64,000 nucleotides of DNA from Akkermansia muciniphila (GCA_945900775.1 CAMDJP010000001.1:17822-81821), one strand, 5' to 3'; numbered from the stretch's first letter, positions 29,978 to 40,075 are shown. Notes: a model not told the origin generated them from the sequence alone. Numbers and translations are program-made.

Positions 29978-31000
29978 GTGAAAATTCTCATTCTCAAGCC
30001 TAGCTCCATCGGTGATGTGGTGCAGGCGCTCCCCGTCCTCCGTTTGCTTAGGCGGCATTTTCCTCAGAGCGAGATCCATTGGTGGATTGATCGTGCGCTC
30101 GCTCCGCTTCTGGAAGGCGATCCAGATTTGACGGGTATTATTCCATTCGATCGGCGCGAGTTTCACACATTTCAAGGATGGAATCATGTTTTCCGCTCCG
30201 TTCGCGCGATGCGTGCTCAGCACTTCGACTGGGTGATTGATTTGCAAGGCCTCGCACGCAGCGGTGCCATTGCGTGGATGGCCAAAGGTGGTTTTAGCAT
30301 TGGCGTTAACACCGGGCGCGAATGCGGGCGAGGTTTCTACAACTGCACAGTCGACCGCCCATCGCCCAGCAGTCATGCGGTCGATTGGTACCTTGCGGTG
30401 TTGCGCGCGCTCGATGTGCCAGTGCATCTGGATTACGACTGGCTTCCGCAGCGCGCATCGCAAGCGGCTTCCTTCGCCCAAAAATGGCCTCAGGACGGCA
30501 GTCGCTGGATTGCGATTGCCCCCGGCGCGCGCTGGGACAACAAGCGCTGGCCGGTCGAACATTTCGCGAAGGCCATCCAACGCCTGTTAGCTTACGATAT
30601 GCGGCTGCGCATTGTTATTCTTGGCAGCCGTGATGACGTGGTCCGCGGCGCGGCGCTGGCAGGGATGGACACGACTCGCTGCCTTGATTTGACGGGACAG
30701 ACGACATTGCCGGAGATGATTGAATGGGTTCGTCGAAGCGATTTACTCATCTCGAATGACACTGGGACAATTCACGTGGCCGCGGCATTGCAAAAGCCCG
30801 TCGTGGCACTCTTTGGCCCAACGGATCCAGCTCAGACGGGGCCTTACGGGCAGCAGCACCAGGTTCTACGCACCGTCCTGCCGTGCGCGCCTTGCATGAA
30901 AGGTCGGTGCAGCTACGAACTGCCAGTGGAATGCTTACGCGCCATCACACCCGAGCGGGTCGCCACTGAGGCGTTGCGCCGACTGAGCGGTGCTCTGTGA
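29978..31000 (+). CDS. glycosyltransferase family 9 (heptosyltransferase-like)
   Basis: MKILILKPSSIGDVVQALPVLRLLRRHFP, DWVIDLQGLARSG, LISNDTGTIHVAAALQKPVVALFGPTDPAQTGPYG. Confidence 0.93.
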   Translation: MKILILKPSSIGDVVQALPVLRLLRRHFPQSEIHWWIDRALAPLLEGDPDLTGIIPFDRREFHTFQGWNHVFRSVRAMRAQHFDWVIDLQGLARSGAIAWMAKGGFSIGVNTGRECGRGFYNCTVDRPSPSSHAVDWYLAVLRALDVPVHLDYDWLPQRASQAASFAQKWPQDGSRWIAIAPGARWDNKRWPVEHFAKAIQRLLAYDMRLRIVILGSRDDVVRGAALAGMDTTRCLDLTGQTTLPEMIEWVRRSDLLISNDTGTIHVAAALQKPVVALFGPTDPAQTGPYGQQHQVLRTVLPCAPCMKGRCSYELPVECLRAITPERVATEALRRLSGAL

Positions 31001-31056
31001 ACAGAGTGGCGATAATTTCCCATTGCGTCCGCAGGTGTCTGACCTAAATTTGTTGG

Positions 31057-31941
31057 GTGCGATGGGCCCTTTCAATTTTGTCCCTCTCCCTACTCGTGGT
31101 TTCCACCGCCCTGTCACAGCGCGTGGCGATTGAACTGGTCACGGAGCAGGATACTTTCCTGCCGAATGAGCCACTGTACGTAGGCGTACGTATCACCAAC
31201 CGCTCCGGCCAGCCGGTCATCTTCGGCCAAGACGAAGACTGGATTAAATTCTCGGTGTTCGGTCAGAAGCGGATGCCGGTGGCAAAAGCTGGCGATCCTG
31301 CTGGCGGCGGGATCTTTGTGGTTCCATCATCGTCGCGGTCGATCAAGTGGTTCGATCTCGCGCCTTTCTTTGAGATGAACCAAATTGGCCCTTACACCAT
31401 CAGTGCCACCGTGAAGGTCAAGCAATGGAACGAGGTGATTATTGCAAACCCTCCCAAAACCGTCAACGTGGTCAAAGGCGTGACCATCGGAGAGCAGGAG
31501 TTCGGTCTGCCGACGCCCATCGGCAGCAGTAAACCGCCGGAACTGCGCAAATATATTCTTCAACAGGTGCGGCATCCCAACCAACACCGCCTCTACGTGC
31601 GCGTGACGGACGATACGGGGTTCAAGATTTTCGGTGTGACGCCCATTGGTACGCTGGTGTCTTTCAGCAAACCAGAGTTTCAGGTGGATCAAGTCGGCAA
31701 CCTGCACGTGCTGCACCAAAATGGCGCGAAGACCTTCAACTACTGTATCGCCAACCCCGCCGGAACCGTCGTGGCACGGCAGACGCACGAATACACGGCG
31801 AAGCGACCTGTGCTCGCGGTGGATGAAGTCGGCAGGACGGTCGTTCAGGGAGGACAGCGCAAGCCTTTGCCCTCGGACATTCCACCCTCGCTGCCACCAG
31901 AGAAATCTGACACGACGAACAACCTCGTCCTGCCCCGCTGA
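31057..31941 (+). CDS. secreted protein of unknown function
   Basis: GTG start, signal-peptide-like N-terminus RWALSILSLSLLVVSTALSQ; no confident domain. Confidence 0.65.
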   Translation: MRWALSILSLSLLVVSTALSQRVAIELVTEQDTFLPNEPLYVGVRITNRSGQPVIFGQDEDWIKFSVFGQKRMPVAKAGDPAGGGIFVVPSSSRSIKWFDLAPFFEMNQIGPYTISATVKVKQWNEVIIANPPKTVNVVKGVTIGEQEFGLPTPIGSSKPPELRKYILQQVRHPNQHRLYVRVTDDTGFKIFGVTPIGTLVSFSKPEFQVDQVGNLHVLHQNGAKTFNYCIANPAGTVVARQTHEYTAKRPVLAVDEVGRTVVQGGQRKPLPSDIPPSLPPEKSDTTNNLVLPR

Positions 31942-31947
31942 CCTTGC

Positions 31948-32985
31948 TCAGTCGGTGAGGTCCTTGGCGGTCTTCAGTCTCATCTCAAGCTTCTTGACCA
32001 CCTTTAGGGCGTAATTCACCGCTCCTTCTTCCGTCTGCGTAGCAGACGGCCGTGTAATGATTTGTGCTGCAGCGATGATGTCGCCGTTTTTATCGCGGAG
32101 CGGCAGGCTAACGATGACGGCTTCAGCACTTTTTAGGTAGTAGTTTTTCCCTTTCGCGAGCGCATCCTTTGGGGCTTTTTCGGCGGGAGCCCCGACAACC
32201 TTCTCGTCGTGACTGGCAATCACACGCGGCTCTTCACCTTCCTTTGCAGCAGCGACAATGCGAAGCCCCGTGAGCTTGTCGTCGGCATCGAGCGTTTCAC
32301 GCACCACAAGCCTCGCCAAAGCCTCCTTGACCGTTACGCGAGACTCCGTGAATTGCACGCGAGTGTCGGAGCGCGTCCAAAAAGCGATTTTGCCCGCAGG
32401 AAAAATCGGCGCCGTTGCGGGGTCGAGCGTGAGGTCGTAGCCACGCCCATTCAGCGTCCATGCAATGCGACCGCCCTCCGCGGTGAAGGTGAGTTCCTGC
32501 CAGCCATTTTCAGAGAGAGGAATGTTTTCACCGACCAATCCGCTTTTAGCTTCGCCATCTTTGAATATGGTGAAAAAAACCTTCCGATCTTTCGGCCGAA
32601 CGGCCAGAAGATAGAAATTCTTCTCGTCCACCATCCGGAACGCCATGCCCGCCGCCTGAGTGCCGCGTCCGCCTAGGATCTGGAATCGAACCGAGAATGT
32701 GAAGTTTCGATAGTCGAATGATTCAGAGATGAGCAATGGCAGGCGGCTGTCATCGGCATCTTCACCGAGATGAGCGAGAACCGGCTGCTTTGTCTCACCA
32801 CCTTTTCCGGGCACGGGGCCGAGGGTGATTTGCCATTGGCTTGGTTTTGTCGCCCCAAGAACCGAACTGCGGAAACCTTTGGGCGCTTGGCCGGTCGGTG
32901 TCTTTGTGAAGTCGAAAGGGCTCTCGGCAATCTGGGCAAAGCCAGTTGTAGCCGCCGCAAGGAACAGAATCAGAAGGCGCAGCAT
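31948..32985 (-). CDS. secreted protein with LamG/DUF1080-like fold of unknown function
   Basis: MLRLLILFLAAATTGFAQ signal peptide at 32985; RNFTFSVRFQILGGRGTQAAGMAFRMVDEKNFYLLAVR typical of laminin-G-like folds; longest ORF start (33024) runs into the ilvB terminator. Confidence 0.65.
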   Translation of the reverse strand: MLRLLILFLAAATTGFAQIAESPFDFTKTPTGQAPKGFRSSVLGATKPSQWQITLGPVPGKGGETKQPVLAHLGEDADDSRLPLLISESFDYRNFTFSVRFQILGGRGTQAAGMAFRMVDEKNFYLLAVRPKDRKVFFTIFKDGEAKSGLVGENIPLSENGWQELTFTAEGGRIAWTLNGRGYDLTLDPATAPIFPAGKIAFWTRSDTRVQFTESRVTVKEALARLVVRETLDADDKLTGLRIVAAAKEGEEPRVIASHDEKVVGAPAEKAPKDALAKGKNYYLKSAEAVIVSLPLRDKNGDIIAAAQIITRPSATQTEEGAVNYALKVVKKLEMRLKTAKDLTD

Positions 32986-33003
32986 GACGTGGTCGAGCGT
33001 GGC

Positions 33004-33040
33004 AAAAAAACAAACGGGCGGCAAGTGCGGCCCGTTTGTT
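33004..33040 (-). terminator. Rho-independent terminator of ilvB
   Basis: On minus strand: aacaaacgggc-cgcacttgcc-gcccgtttgtt followed by ttttt; perfect 11-bp arms at 33009-33019 and 33030-33040. Confidence 0.85.
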
Positions 33041-33069
33041 GAAGGGCGGTCAAGGAATTTGGCAGGCGC

Positions 33070-34944
33070 TTATTTCTCGCGATAGATCATGTCGGCCACA
33101 GTACGGCCGGCGGGGATGAACGGCAGCACGTGCTCGGTGTACGGAGTGATGACGTCCAGGACGTACGGCTCGTCTGTTGCGAGCATCCGCTGGAGCGCAG
33201 CGCGGAGGTCTTTCCGGTACATCACGCGCTCGCACTTCACATTAAAGGCCTTGGCCATCTGCACGTAATCGGGATAAATTTGATTCATGTTCGCCGGGTC
33301 ACCGAGGTAGGTGTGCCCGCGGTTGCCGGCATAGAAACGGTCTTCCCACTGCACGACCATTCCGAGGTGCTGGTTGTTCAGGATGATGGCCTTCGCGGCA
33401 ATCTTCTCGATATGCGCCGTGGCTAACTCCTGCACGTTCATCAGGAAGGAACCATCGCCGTCGATGTCTATGACCTGCTTGTCGGGCCGTGCGACCTTGA
33501 TACCGATGGCGGAAGGGTAGCCGAAGCCCATCGCCCCAAGGCCAGCGCTGGTGATGAACTGGCGCGGAAACTTGTACTGGTACCACTGGCCGGCCCACAT
33601 CTGATGCTGGCCCACGCCGGTGGTGATAATGGCCTCGCCTTGCGTCAACTCGTAGAGCATCTCAATCACTATCTGCGGCAGAATGACCTCGTTTTCCTTG
33701 CCCTGCAGATGCTCGCGCATGTGATGCGACTTCGTCATCCCCTCGGTGACATGGTAGCTGAAGGGCGCCTTCGCCTTCCATTTCACAACCTGCGCATGCC
33801 AAGGGGAAAACTTCTTCGCAATGGGCCGCTTGACAATCATCTTGTTCAGGCGATCAAGGGCGTACTTGATGTCGCTGATGATGGGTAGGTGGACGAACTT
33901 ATTCTTGTTGTGCTCGCAGGGGTCAATGTCCACGTGAACGATGGTGCCGGTCTCGCAGAACTTCTCGACCTTGCCCGTCACTCGGTCGTCGAATCGAACA
34001 CCGAAGGCGAGCAGAAGATCCGCCCCGTCGGCGATTTTTTCCGCCGGCGCCGTGGGGTTCGTGCGCAGCTTGAATTCACCGCTCACGGCCCAGTTCGCGT
34101 AAGCCGCACCGTGCATTCCGAGCCAGCGCAGTGAGAGTGGATGCGTCTCCGGAAAGGCACCAATGCCCATCAACGTTGTCGTGACGGGAATCTGCGCCGC
34201 CTCGGCAAACTTGAACAGTTCAGCCGTCGCCTCGCCGGTGATGATGCCGCCGCCGACGTAGAGCACCGGCCGCTCGGCTTTCTCGATGAGGCCGATGATT
34301 TCGTTGAGGGCCAGATCGTCCGCCTTGGGCGGAGCAGGGTAGCCGCGCAAACTGATTTCACTGGGCCACACGGGCTGCGCGCGTTGCTGCTGGAGGTTCT
34401 TGGGAAAATCGACCACTACAGGCCCGGGGCGCCCCGACTGCGCGACGTGAAATGCTTCTTTGATGATGCGCGGGATGTCGTTGATATCGGTGATGAGATA
34501 ACTGTGCTTCACAATGGGCAGTGTCATCCCAAAGAAGTCCGTTTCCTGAAATGCGCCTTTGCCGATCATCGCTTGCGGCACCTGGCCGGTGATTGCAATG
34601 AGCGGCACCGAATCCATGTACGCGTCTGCGATGGCAGTGACGAGGTTGGTTGCGCCGGGACCACTGGTGGCCATGCAGACGCCGGCCTTGCCACAAGCCC
34701 GTGCGTAACCTTCGGCCGCGAACGAGCCACCCTGCTCGTGCCGAGGCAGGATGGTACGGATTTGCTTCGAGCGCGTGAGAGCTTGGTGTAATTCCATGCT
34801 CGCACCGCCGGGGTAGGCGAAAATGACCTCCACGCCTTCGCGTTCTAGCGCGGCGACAAGGATTTCGCTGCCGAGCATCGGATGTCCGAGCTCAGATTTA
34901 CTGGGCGCGGCTGTCTTCTTCGCTTTCGTCGTTGTCTTGCTCAT
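33070..34944 (-). CDS. ilvB: acetolactate synthase large subunit
   Basis: [92 protein letters not shown]; start [10 protein letters not shown] at 34944. Confidence 0.96.
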   Translation of the reverse strand: MSKTTTKAKKTAAPSKSELGHPMLGSEILVAALEREGVEVIFAYPGGASMELHQALTRSKQIRTILPRHEQGGSFAAEGYARACGKAGVCMATSGPGATNLVTAIADAYMDSVPLIAITGQVPQAMIGKGAFQETDFFGMTLPIVKHSYLITDINDIPRIIKEAFHVAQSGRPGPVVVDFPKNLQQQRAQPVWPSEISLRGYPAPPKADDLALNEIIGLIEKAERPVLYVGGGIITGEATAELFKFAEAAQIPVTTTLMGIGAFPETHPLSLRWLGMHGAAYANWAVSGEFKLRTNPTAPAEKIADGADLLLAFGVRFDDRVTGKVEKFCETGTIVHVDIDPCEHNKNKFVHLPIISDIKYALDRLNKMIVKRPIAKKFSPWHAQVVKWKAKAPFSYHVTEGMTKSHHMREHLQGKENEVILPQIVIEMLYELTQGEAIITTGVGQHQMWAGQWYQYKFPRQFITSAGLGAMGFGYPSAIGIKVARPDKQVIDIDGDGSFLMNVQELATAHIEKIAAKAIILNNQHLGMVVQWEDRFYAGNRGHTYLGDPANMNQIYPDYVQMAKAFNVKCERVMYRKDLRAALQRMLATDEPYVLDVITPYTEHVLPFIPAGRTVADMIYREK

Positions 34945-34984
34945 TGTGTTTTGCGGTTTTGACTGGAGCCGCAGGCGAAACAAA

Positions 34985-35012
34985 AACCCACGGCCGTTAC
35001 CAGCCGTGGGTT
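34985..35012 (-). terminator. intrinsic terminator (attenuator 3:4 hairpin) in ilvB leader
   Basis: Minus strand aacccacggc-tggtaacg-gccgtgggtttttgttt; 10-bp perfect arms plus U-tract, between leader peptide and ilvB start. Confidence 0.9.
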
Positions 35013-35028
35013 CCTGTCGAAATCTTCA

Positions 35029-35106
35029 CTAATTACGACAGGTACCCGCGGCGTCGCCAGTTACGACGACTGCCACTACAACGACCTGTCGAACATTCTC
35101 CAACAT
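35029..35106 (-). CDS. ilvB leader peptide MLENVRQVVVVAVVVTGDAAGTCRN
   Basis: ATG at 35106 to TAG at 35029; eight Val in 25 aa, seven of them in QVVVVAVVVT (GTC GTT GTA GTG GCA GTC GTC GTA); lies directly before overlapping 1:2, 2:3, 3:4 stems. Confidence 0.85.
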   Translation of the reverse strand: MLENVRQVVVVAVVVTGDAAGTCRN

Positions 35107-35252
35107 CCTGTAGAGCGTAGCCACCAACCTGAGGTCGGGTCAAGCCTGCTTTCAGCCTCCGACGAGCTTGCGACTAAGTTCCCAGAGGGCAACTCGCCAA
35201 TCAGTTATAGGCGATCCGAGCGGAGCGTAACTCGCCGCGGATCAGTTCTACA

Positions 35253-36320
35253 TCAGTGGCTATCTATGTCGCGAAACGGCGAGGGTTCCTGTTGGCTGAT
35301 GCAGTGGAAGGAGCCGAGGCCCCAGATCAGCTCGGTGGAGTCGACGCCGATGATCTTGCGATCCGGGAATTCGCGCTGGAGTATCCCGAGTGCCGTGGCG
35401 TCGTTCGCGTGGCGGAAGGTCGGTACGACGACGATTTGGTTCGCGATGTAGAAGTTTGCATAGCTGGCCGGGAGGCGCTGTCCGTCGTACTCGACGAGTC
35501 CGGGCATCGGCAACTCCACCACACGCAGCGGCCGCCCATCTTGATCCTTCATCGAGCGAAGTCGGTGGAGGTTCTCTTGCAGCAACGCGTGGTTCGCGTC
35601 CGCTGGATCCTCTTCTACCACCGTCACGACAGTGGTCGGGCTCACGAATCGGGTGAGGTCGTCCACGTGACCGTCGGTGTCGTCACCCACGATACCGTCG
35701 CCGAGCCAGAGAATGTTTGTCACGCCGAGGTAGTCTTTGAGGAACTGTTCGATCTGCGGCTTGCCGAGGTGCGGGTTGCGGTTCGGGTTGAGCAGGCAGC
35801 TCTCCGTGGTGAGGAGCGTGCCACAGCCGTTCACCTCGAGCGCACCCCCTTCCATCACGATGCCGGGTGAGAAGAGCGGCAGATCGCGTAGTTTGGCCAC
35901 GTGCTGGGGGACGGCGTCGTCGAGGTCGAACGGAGGATACTTGTTGCCCCAGGCGTTGTAACCCCAGTCTACGACGGCGCGCTCCTTCCTTCCACTGTGC
36001 TCGCGGACGAGGAAAATCGGACCGTGGTCGCGGCACCATGGCTCATAGGCGGGGAAGTGATGAAAATGGACGCGCTCGAGCGGCGTCTTCTCCTTCTGCA
36101 GAAGGTTTCGGACCCACTGTTCCATCTCCGCATGCCAGACGTTGATGTGGACCTCCTCGACCTTGACGAGCTCCTTGATCAATGCGGCGTAGACGGGCGG
36201 GACGCTGTCGTACTTGTCCGGAAAACTAATCCCCTCCGGGCGCGGCCAGGTGAGCCAGGTGCCGACGTGAGGCTCCCATTCTGCGGGCATATGGTAACCA
36301 AGCTGGGTAGGGGTCTTCAT
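35253..36320 (-). CDS. aguA: agmatine deiminase
   Basis: MPAEWEPHVGTWLTWP, EPWCRDHGPIF, GIVMEGGALEVNGCGTLLTTESCLLNPNRNP, DDTDGHVDDLTRF; start MKTPTQLGY at 36320. Confidence 0.95.
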   Translation of the reverse strand: MKTPTQLGYHMPAEWEPHVGTWLTWPRPEGISFPDKYDSVPPVYAALIKELVKVEEVHINVWHAEMEQWVRNLLQKEKTPLERVHFHHFPAYEPWCRDHGPIFLVREHSGRKERAVVDWGYNAWGNKYPPFDLDDAVPQHVAKLRDLPLFSPGIVMEGGALEVNGCGTLLTTESCLLNPNRNPHLGKPQIEQFLKDYLGVTNILWLGDGIVGDDTDGHVDDLTRFVSPTTVVTVVEEDPADANHALLQENLHRLRSMKDQDGRPLRVVELPMPGLVEYDGQRLPASYANFYIANQIVVVPTFRHANDATALGILQREFPDRKIIGVDSTELIWGLGSFHCISQQEPSPFRDIDSH

Positions 36321-36353
36321 GAAATTCTTTGTGTCTCGCAAATCACCGGAGTG

Positions 36354-38117
36354 ATGCGCGAGAAACGTAAGATCAAGAATGTCGCGCGGAAAGTGAATTG
36401 TGAGCGGCACATTCCTAAGCCCGCTTGCCTTTCAAATCTGTTCGGGCAAGCTGCTCGTGTTTTGAAATCGGCCACCTATCGTCAACGCCTCGCCTATGCG
36501 GCGGCCGCTGGAGTGCTGCTCACACTTGCATTCCCTCGATTCAATTTGTCGGCTTTCGCGTGGGTGGTGCCCGGTTTGTGGCTCCTCACCTCGGCGGGCG
36601 TCTCTCCCCGGGAGGCGTTCAAAATTGGCTACGCCGGGGGGTTGGCGCACTACCTCAGCTCGCTCCATTGGCTTCTCCACCTCCCGTTCCCGCAGACCGC
36701 CTGGCTCGGTTGGCTGGCGTTGAGTGGGTACTGCGCCCTCTACCCAGCGACATGGATTTGGCTCTGCTGGAAACTGGCGCCAACATCACGAGTCACTTTC
36801 GATGCGAAAATCCCAGCCGCGCATTACCCCTGCTTGGATTCGCTTTTCGCCGCCGGATGGTGTCAGCGGCAACTCTGGCTCCTCCTCTGTGCCGCTGCGT
36901 GGGCGGCCTTGGAATTAACGCGCGGGCAGTTCCTCACCGGGTTCCCTTGGAACTTCCTCGGCGTATCGCATCATCAGATCTTGCCTCTGGTGCAGATTGC
37001 CTCCGTGACGGGGGTGCTCGGCCTGTCCTTTCTTTTGGTTTGGTTCTCAGTCGGGCTGCTCTGCGCGGTGACGAGCATCATTCGCCGACCAACGGAGCGC
37101 TGGGCGTGGCTAGGGGAAACATTTTGTCCCATCACCGCGCTGATGCTCGTGGTCGGTTGGGGATTTCTTGAAGTCTCACGGAAAGAATCGGATGTACGTT
37201 ATTTACGGGTGGCACTGGTGCAGCCGAGTATTCCGCAGAAGATAAAATTCAATCCGGAAGAGAATGCAAAGGCATTCCAACGAGTCTTGAATTTGTCTGA
37301 GGTGGCACTGGCGACGAAACCTGATCTGCTCATCTGGCCCGAGGCGGTGGCGCCGGGCTTCCTGCGTTACGACGAAAAGCTGCTCGCGACCGTGACAAAT
37401 CTGGCGCGGACCAACAATGTCTGGATTCTCCTCGGTGCGGACGATGCCGAGCGGCGGAAGGACGATTCGCAGGAGGCGAATTATTTCAATAGCGCATTCC
37501 TCGTCTCACCCGAGGGAAAACTGGCGGGTAAATATGACAAGCGGCACCTCGTAATTTTTGGCGAGTATGTGCCGCTGGCAAAATGGCTTCCTTTCTTGAA
37601 ATGGCTCACACCCATCGGCGAAGGCTTTACTCCAGGAACGGTGCCGGCACGTTTTAACCTATTGCATGGGGCGCATCGAACAAGGTTGACGACGTTGATT
37701 TGCTTTGAAGACTTGCTGCCTCATCTCGCCCGCGAAAGCGCAGCGAACGCGGATATTCTGGTGAATCTGACGAACGACGGGTGGTTCGGCGAAAGCGCGC
37801 AACAGTGGCAGCACGCGGCCAACGCGGCTTTCCGTGCCGTGGAAACGGGTCGACCGCTGGTGCGCTGCACGAACAACGGCCTGACTTGCTGGGTGGACAC
37901 GCGCGGGCGGTTTCACGAAACTCACTTCGGCGATTCGCCAGATATTTATGGTGCGGGTTTTAAGACGGTGCTCATTCCCATTGGGTCGCCGATTGAGACG
38001 TTCTACCAGCGCTACGGCGATTGGTTTGGCTGGAGCTGCGCGGCAGTGACATTGCTGGCGTGGCTGTTGGCTGAGCGCTCCAAAAAAGGCTGGGCAAGCG
38101 CAGCCGGCAGACCCTAA
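36354..38117 (+). CDS. lnt: apolipoprotein N-acyltransferase (start uncertain)
   Basis: Multi-TM N-terminus, then VALVQPSIPQKIKF, LLIWPEAVAPG, KRHLVIFGEYVPL, LICFEDLLPHLAR, NLTNDGWFG. Confidence 0.93.
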   Translation: MREKRKIKNVARKVNCERHIPKPACLSNLFGQAARVLKSATYRQRLAYAAAAGVLLTLAFPRFNLSAFAWVVPGLWLLTSAGVSPREAFKIGYAGGLAHYLSSLHWLLHLPFPQTAWLGWLALSGYCALYPATWIWLCWKLAPTSRVTFDAKIPAAHYPCLDSLFAAGWCQRQLWLLLCAAAWAALELTRGQFLTGFPWNFLGVSHHQILPLVQIASVTGVLGLSFLLVWFSVGLLCAVTSIIRRPTERWAWLGETFCPITALMLVVGWGFLEVSRKESDVRYLRVALVQPSIPQKIKFNPEENAKAFQRVLNLSEVALATKPDLLIWPEAVAPGFLRYDEKLLATVTNLARTNNVWILLGADDAERRKDDSQEANYFNSAFLVSPEGKLAGKYDKRHLVIFGEYVPLAKWLPFLKWLTPIGEGFTPGTVPARFNLLHGAHRTRLTTLICFEDLLPHLARESAANADILVNLTNDGWFGESAQQWQHAANAAFRAVETGRPLVRCTNNGLTCWVDTRGRFHETHFGDSPDIYGAGFKTVLIPIGSPIETFYQRYGDWFGWSCAAVTLLAWLLAERSKKGWASAAGRP

Positions 38118-38128
38118 CTTCACTGATT

Positions 38129-39278
38129 ATGTTTGACGTCGCAAAAGCTCGGTTGACGGCACAGTCGGAGAAACTTGCCAACCTGCGGAGGTTTCTTTGA
38201 CGTCCCAGGCGCGCAGAAGCGGCTAGCGGAGCTGGACTCCCTAATGGCCGCGGAGGCTTTCTGGAGCAACCGTGAGCAGGCGCAGAAGGTGATCGACGAA
38301 GCCGGTGGCTTGCGCAAGAAGATGGAGCCGCTCATCGCGGCGGAAAAACAGGTAGCCGATTTCTACGTCCTCCTCGAACTAGGTGAAGCCGAGCCTGTGT
38401 CCGCACAGATTGGCGTGCTGACAGAACTGAATACGGAACTGGACCAGTTCGAGAGCCGACTTTCTCAAATGGAATTGCGCGTGCTGCTGAACGGCCCGCA
38501 CGACAAGAAGAACTGCATCTTTTCCATCAACGCCGGCGCGGGTGGAACGGAATCGTGCGACTGGGCGAACATGATGCTGCGCATGTACCAGCGCTGGGGC
38601 GAGAGCCGCGGGTGGCAGGTGGAGGTGACCGACGCGCTTCCCGGCGAGGTGGCAGGCATCAAGAGCGTCACGCTGCTTGTCACCGGTGAAAATGCCTACG
38701 GTTTTTGCAAAGCTGAACGCGGCGTGCACCGTCTGGTCCGCATTTCGCCCTTCGACTCGAACAAGCGCCGCCATACGAGCTTCGCCAGCGTGGACGTGAT
38801 TGCCGAGATTGAAGAGACCAATTCCGACATTGTGATTCCACCGGTTGAATTGCAGGTGGACACGTTCCGATCCGGCGGCAAAGGGGGCCAAAACGTGAAC
38901 AAGGTGGAAACCGCCGTGCGCATCACCCACCTACCAACTGGCCTCGTGGCTGCGAGCCAGAGCCAACGTTCGCAGCATCAGAACCGCGCTACGGCGATGA
39001 AAATGCTGCTCTCGAAGCTCTACGCAAAACGTGTAGACGAGCAGAAAGCGGAGATGGAGCGCTTCTACGGCGACAAGGGCAGCATCTCGTGGGGCAATCA
39101 GATCCGCAGCTACGTCCTCCAGCCTTACCAGTTGGTCAAGGATCTGCGAACGGGTGTGCAGACGAGCGATGTGCAGGGTGTGCTGGATGGTGAGATGGAC
39201 CCGTTCGTCGAAGGCTGGCTCAAGGGTGGGTGTCCTTCGAAGAAGATGCAGGGCGTGAAGGAGGAGGAGGAGGAATGA
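38129..39278 (+). CDS. prfB: peptide chain release factor 2, with programmed +1 frameshift at 38195-38200
   Basis: Frame 0 [26 protein letters not shown], then +1 frame [16 protein letters not shown]...; RF2 body contains [19 protein letters not shown] (GGQ). Confidence 0.97.
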
Positions 39279-40075
39279 CGGACATCCTTGCAACTATTGT
39301 GGCAGAAAAGCAGCGGGAGATTGCGCGCCTGCCTGTCGCGAATGTGACGGTGGAGATGCTCCGTGCAGTGCTTGCAAAGCGTCAAGACCAGCGTGATTTT
39401 TTTGGCGCACTCAAGCATGGCAGTGTGGCCTTGATTGCTGAGGTGAAAAAAGCGTCCCCGTCTGCTGGCGTGATCTGTGCCAACTTCGACCCCGTCCGTA
39501 TCGCGTGCGAATACGAAGCAGCCGGAGCGAATTGTCTTTCAGTCCTCACTGATGAGAAGTTTTTCCAAGGGTCGCTCGATTATCTAAGGCGGATTCGCGC
39601 GGCTGTGAAGTTGCCGCTGCTCCGCAAAGATTTCATTGTGGATGAGCGCCAAATTCTCGAGTCAGTCGAGTGGGGCGCAGACGCCATCCTGCTCATCGTG
39701 GCGATCCTCGACGATGCGCGCCTGCGCCGGTTTCACGATCTGGCGACCGGCGCCGGACTGAGCGTGTTGGTCGAAGTCCATGACGCGCCCGAATTAGAGC
39801 GAGCCGTCGCCATCGGAGCACGCTTGATTGGTGTCAATAATCGCGACCTGAAAACATTTAAGGTCAATCTCGGAACGACTGAACAACTTGCGGCGAAGCT
39901 CCACGCCACCTCGGCAGCGGAATGCCTGGAGAGAGTGTTGGTGGCCGAGAGTGGCATCCATACACGTGCCGACGTGTCGCGGTTGGCGGGATGCGGCGCG
40001 AGGGCGATCTTGGTTGGTGAGTCCTTGATGCGCAGCGGCAGCATCGCAGGGAAGGTGAAGGAATTAATCGGATGA
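39275..40075 (+). CDS. trpC: indole-3-glycerol phosphate synthase
   Basis: [57 protein letters not shown]. Confidence 0.96.
   Translation: MTDILATIVAEKQREIARLPVANVTVEMLRAVLAKRQDQRDFFGALKHGSVALIAEVKKASPSAGVICANFDPVRIACEYEAAGANCLSVLTDEKFFQGSLDYLRRIRAAVKLPLLRKDFIVDERQILESVEWGADAILLIVAILDDARLRRFHDLATGAGLSVLVEVHDAPELERAVAIGARLIGVNNRDLKTFKVNLGTTEQLAAKLHATSAAECLERVLVAESGIHTRADVSRLAGCGARAILVGESLMRSGSIAGKVKELIG

Larger units (their letters stand above)
34981..35106 (-). promoter_or_regulatory. transcription attenuator controlling ilvB
   Basis: Segment 1 CGACAGGT (35091-35084), segment 2 GCCGCGGGTACCTGTCG (35052-35036), segment 3 CGACAGGAACCCACGGC (35019-35003), segment 4 GCCGTGGGTT (34994-34985); 1:2 perfect 8 bp, 2:3 15 of 17 positions paired, 3:4 perfect 10 bp. 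Confidence 0.87.

Noticed and set aside
29216-30580. 454-aa minus-strand ORF
   Set aside because: Antisense to the clearly coding metallophosphoesterase and heptosyltransferase genes
34981-35250. T-box or riboswitch as an alternative explanation of the ilvB leader
   Set aside because: The Val-rich ORF and mutually exclusive stems explain the structure; I did not find a recognisable T-box sequence
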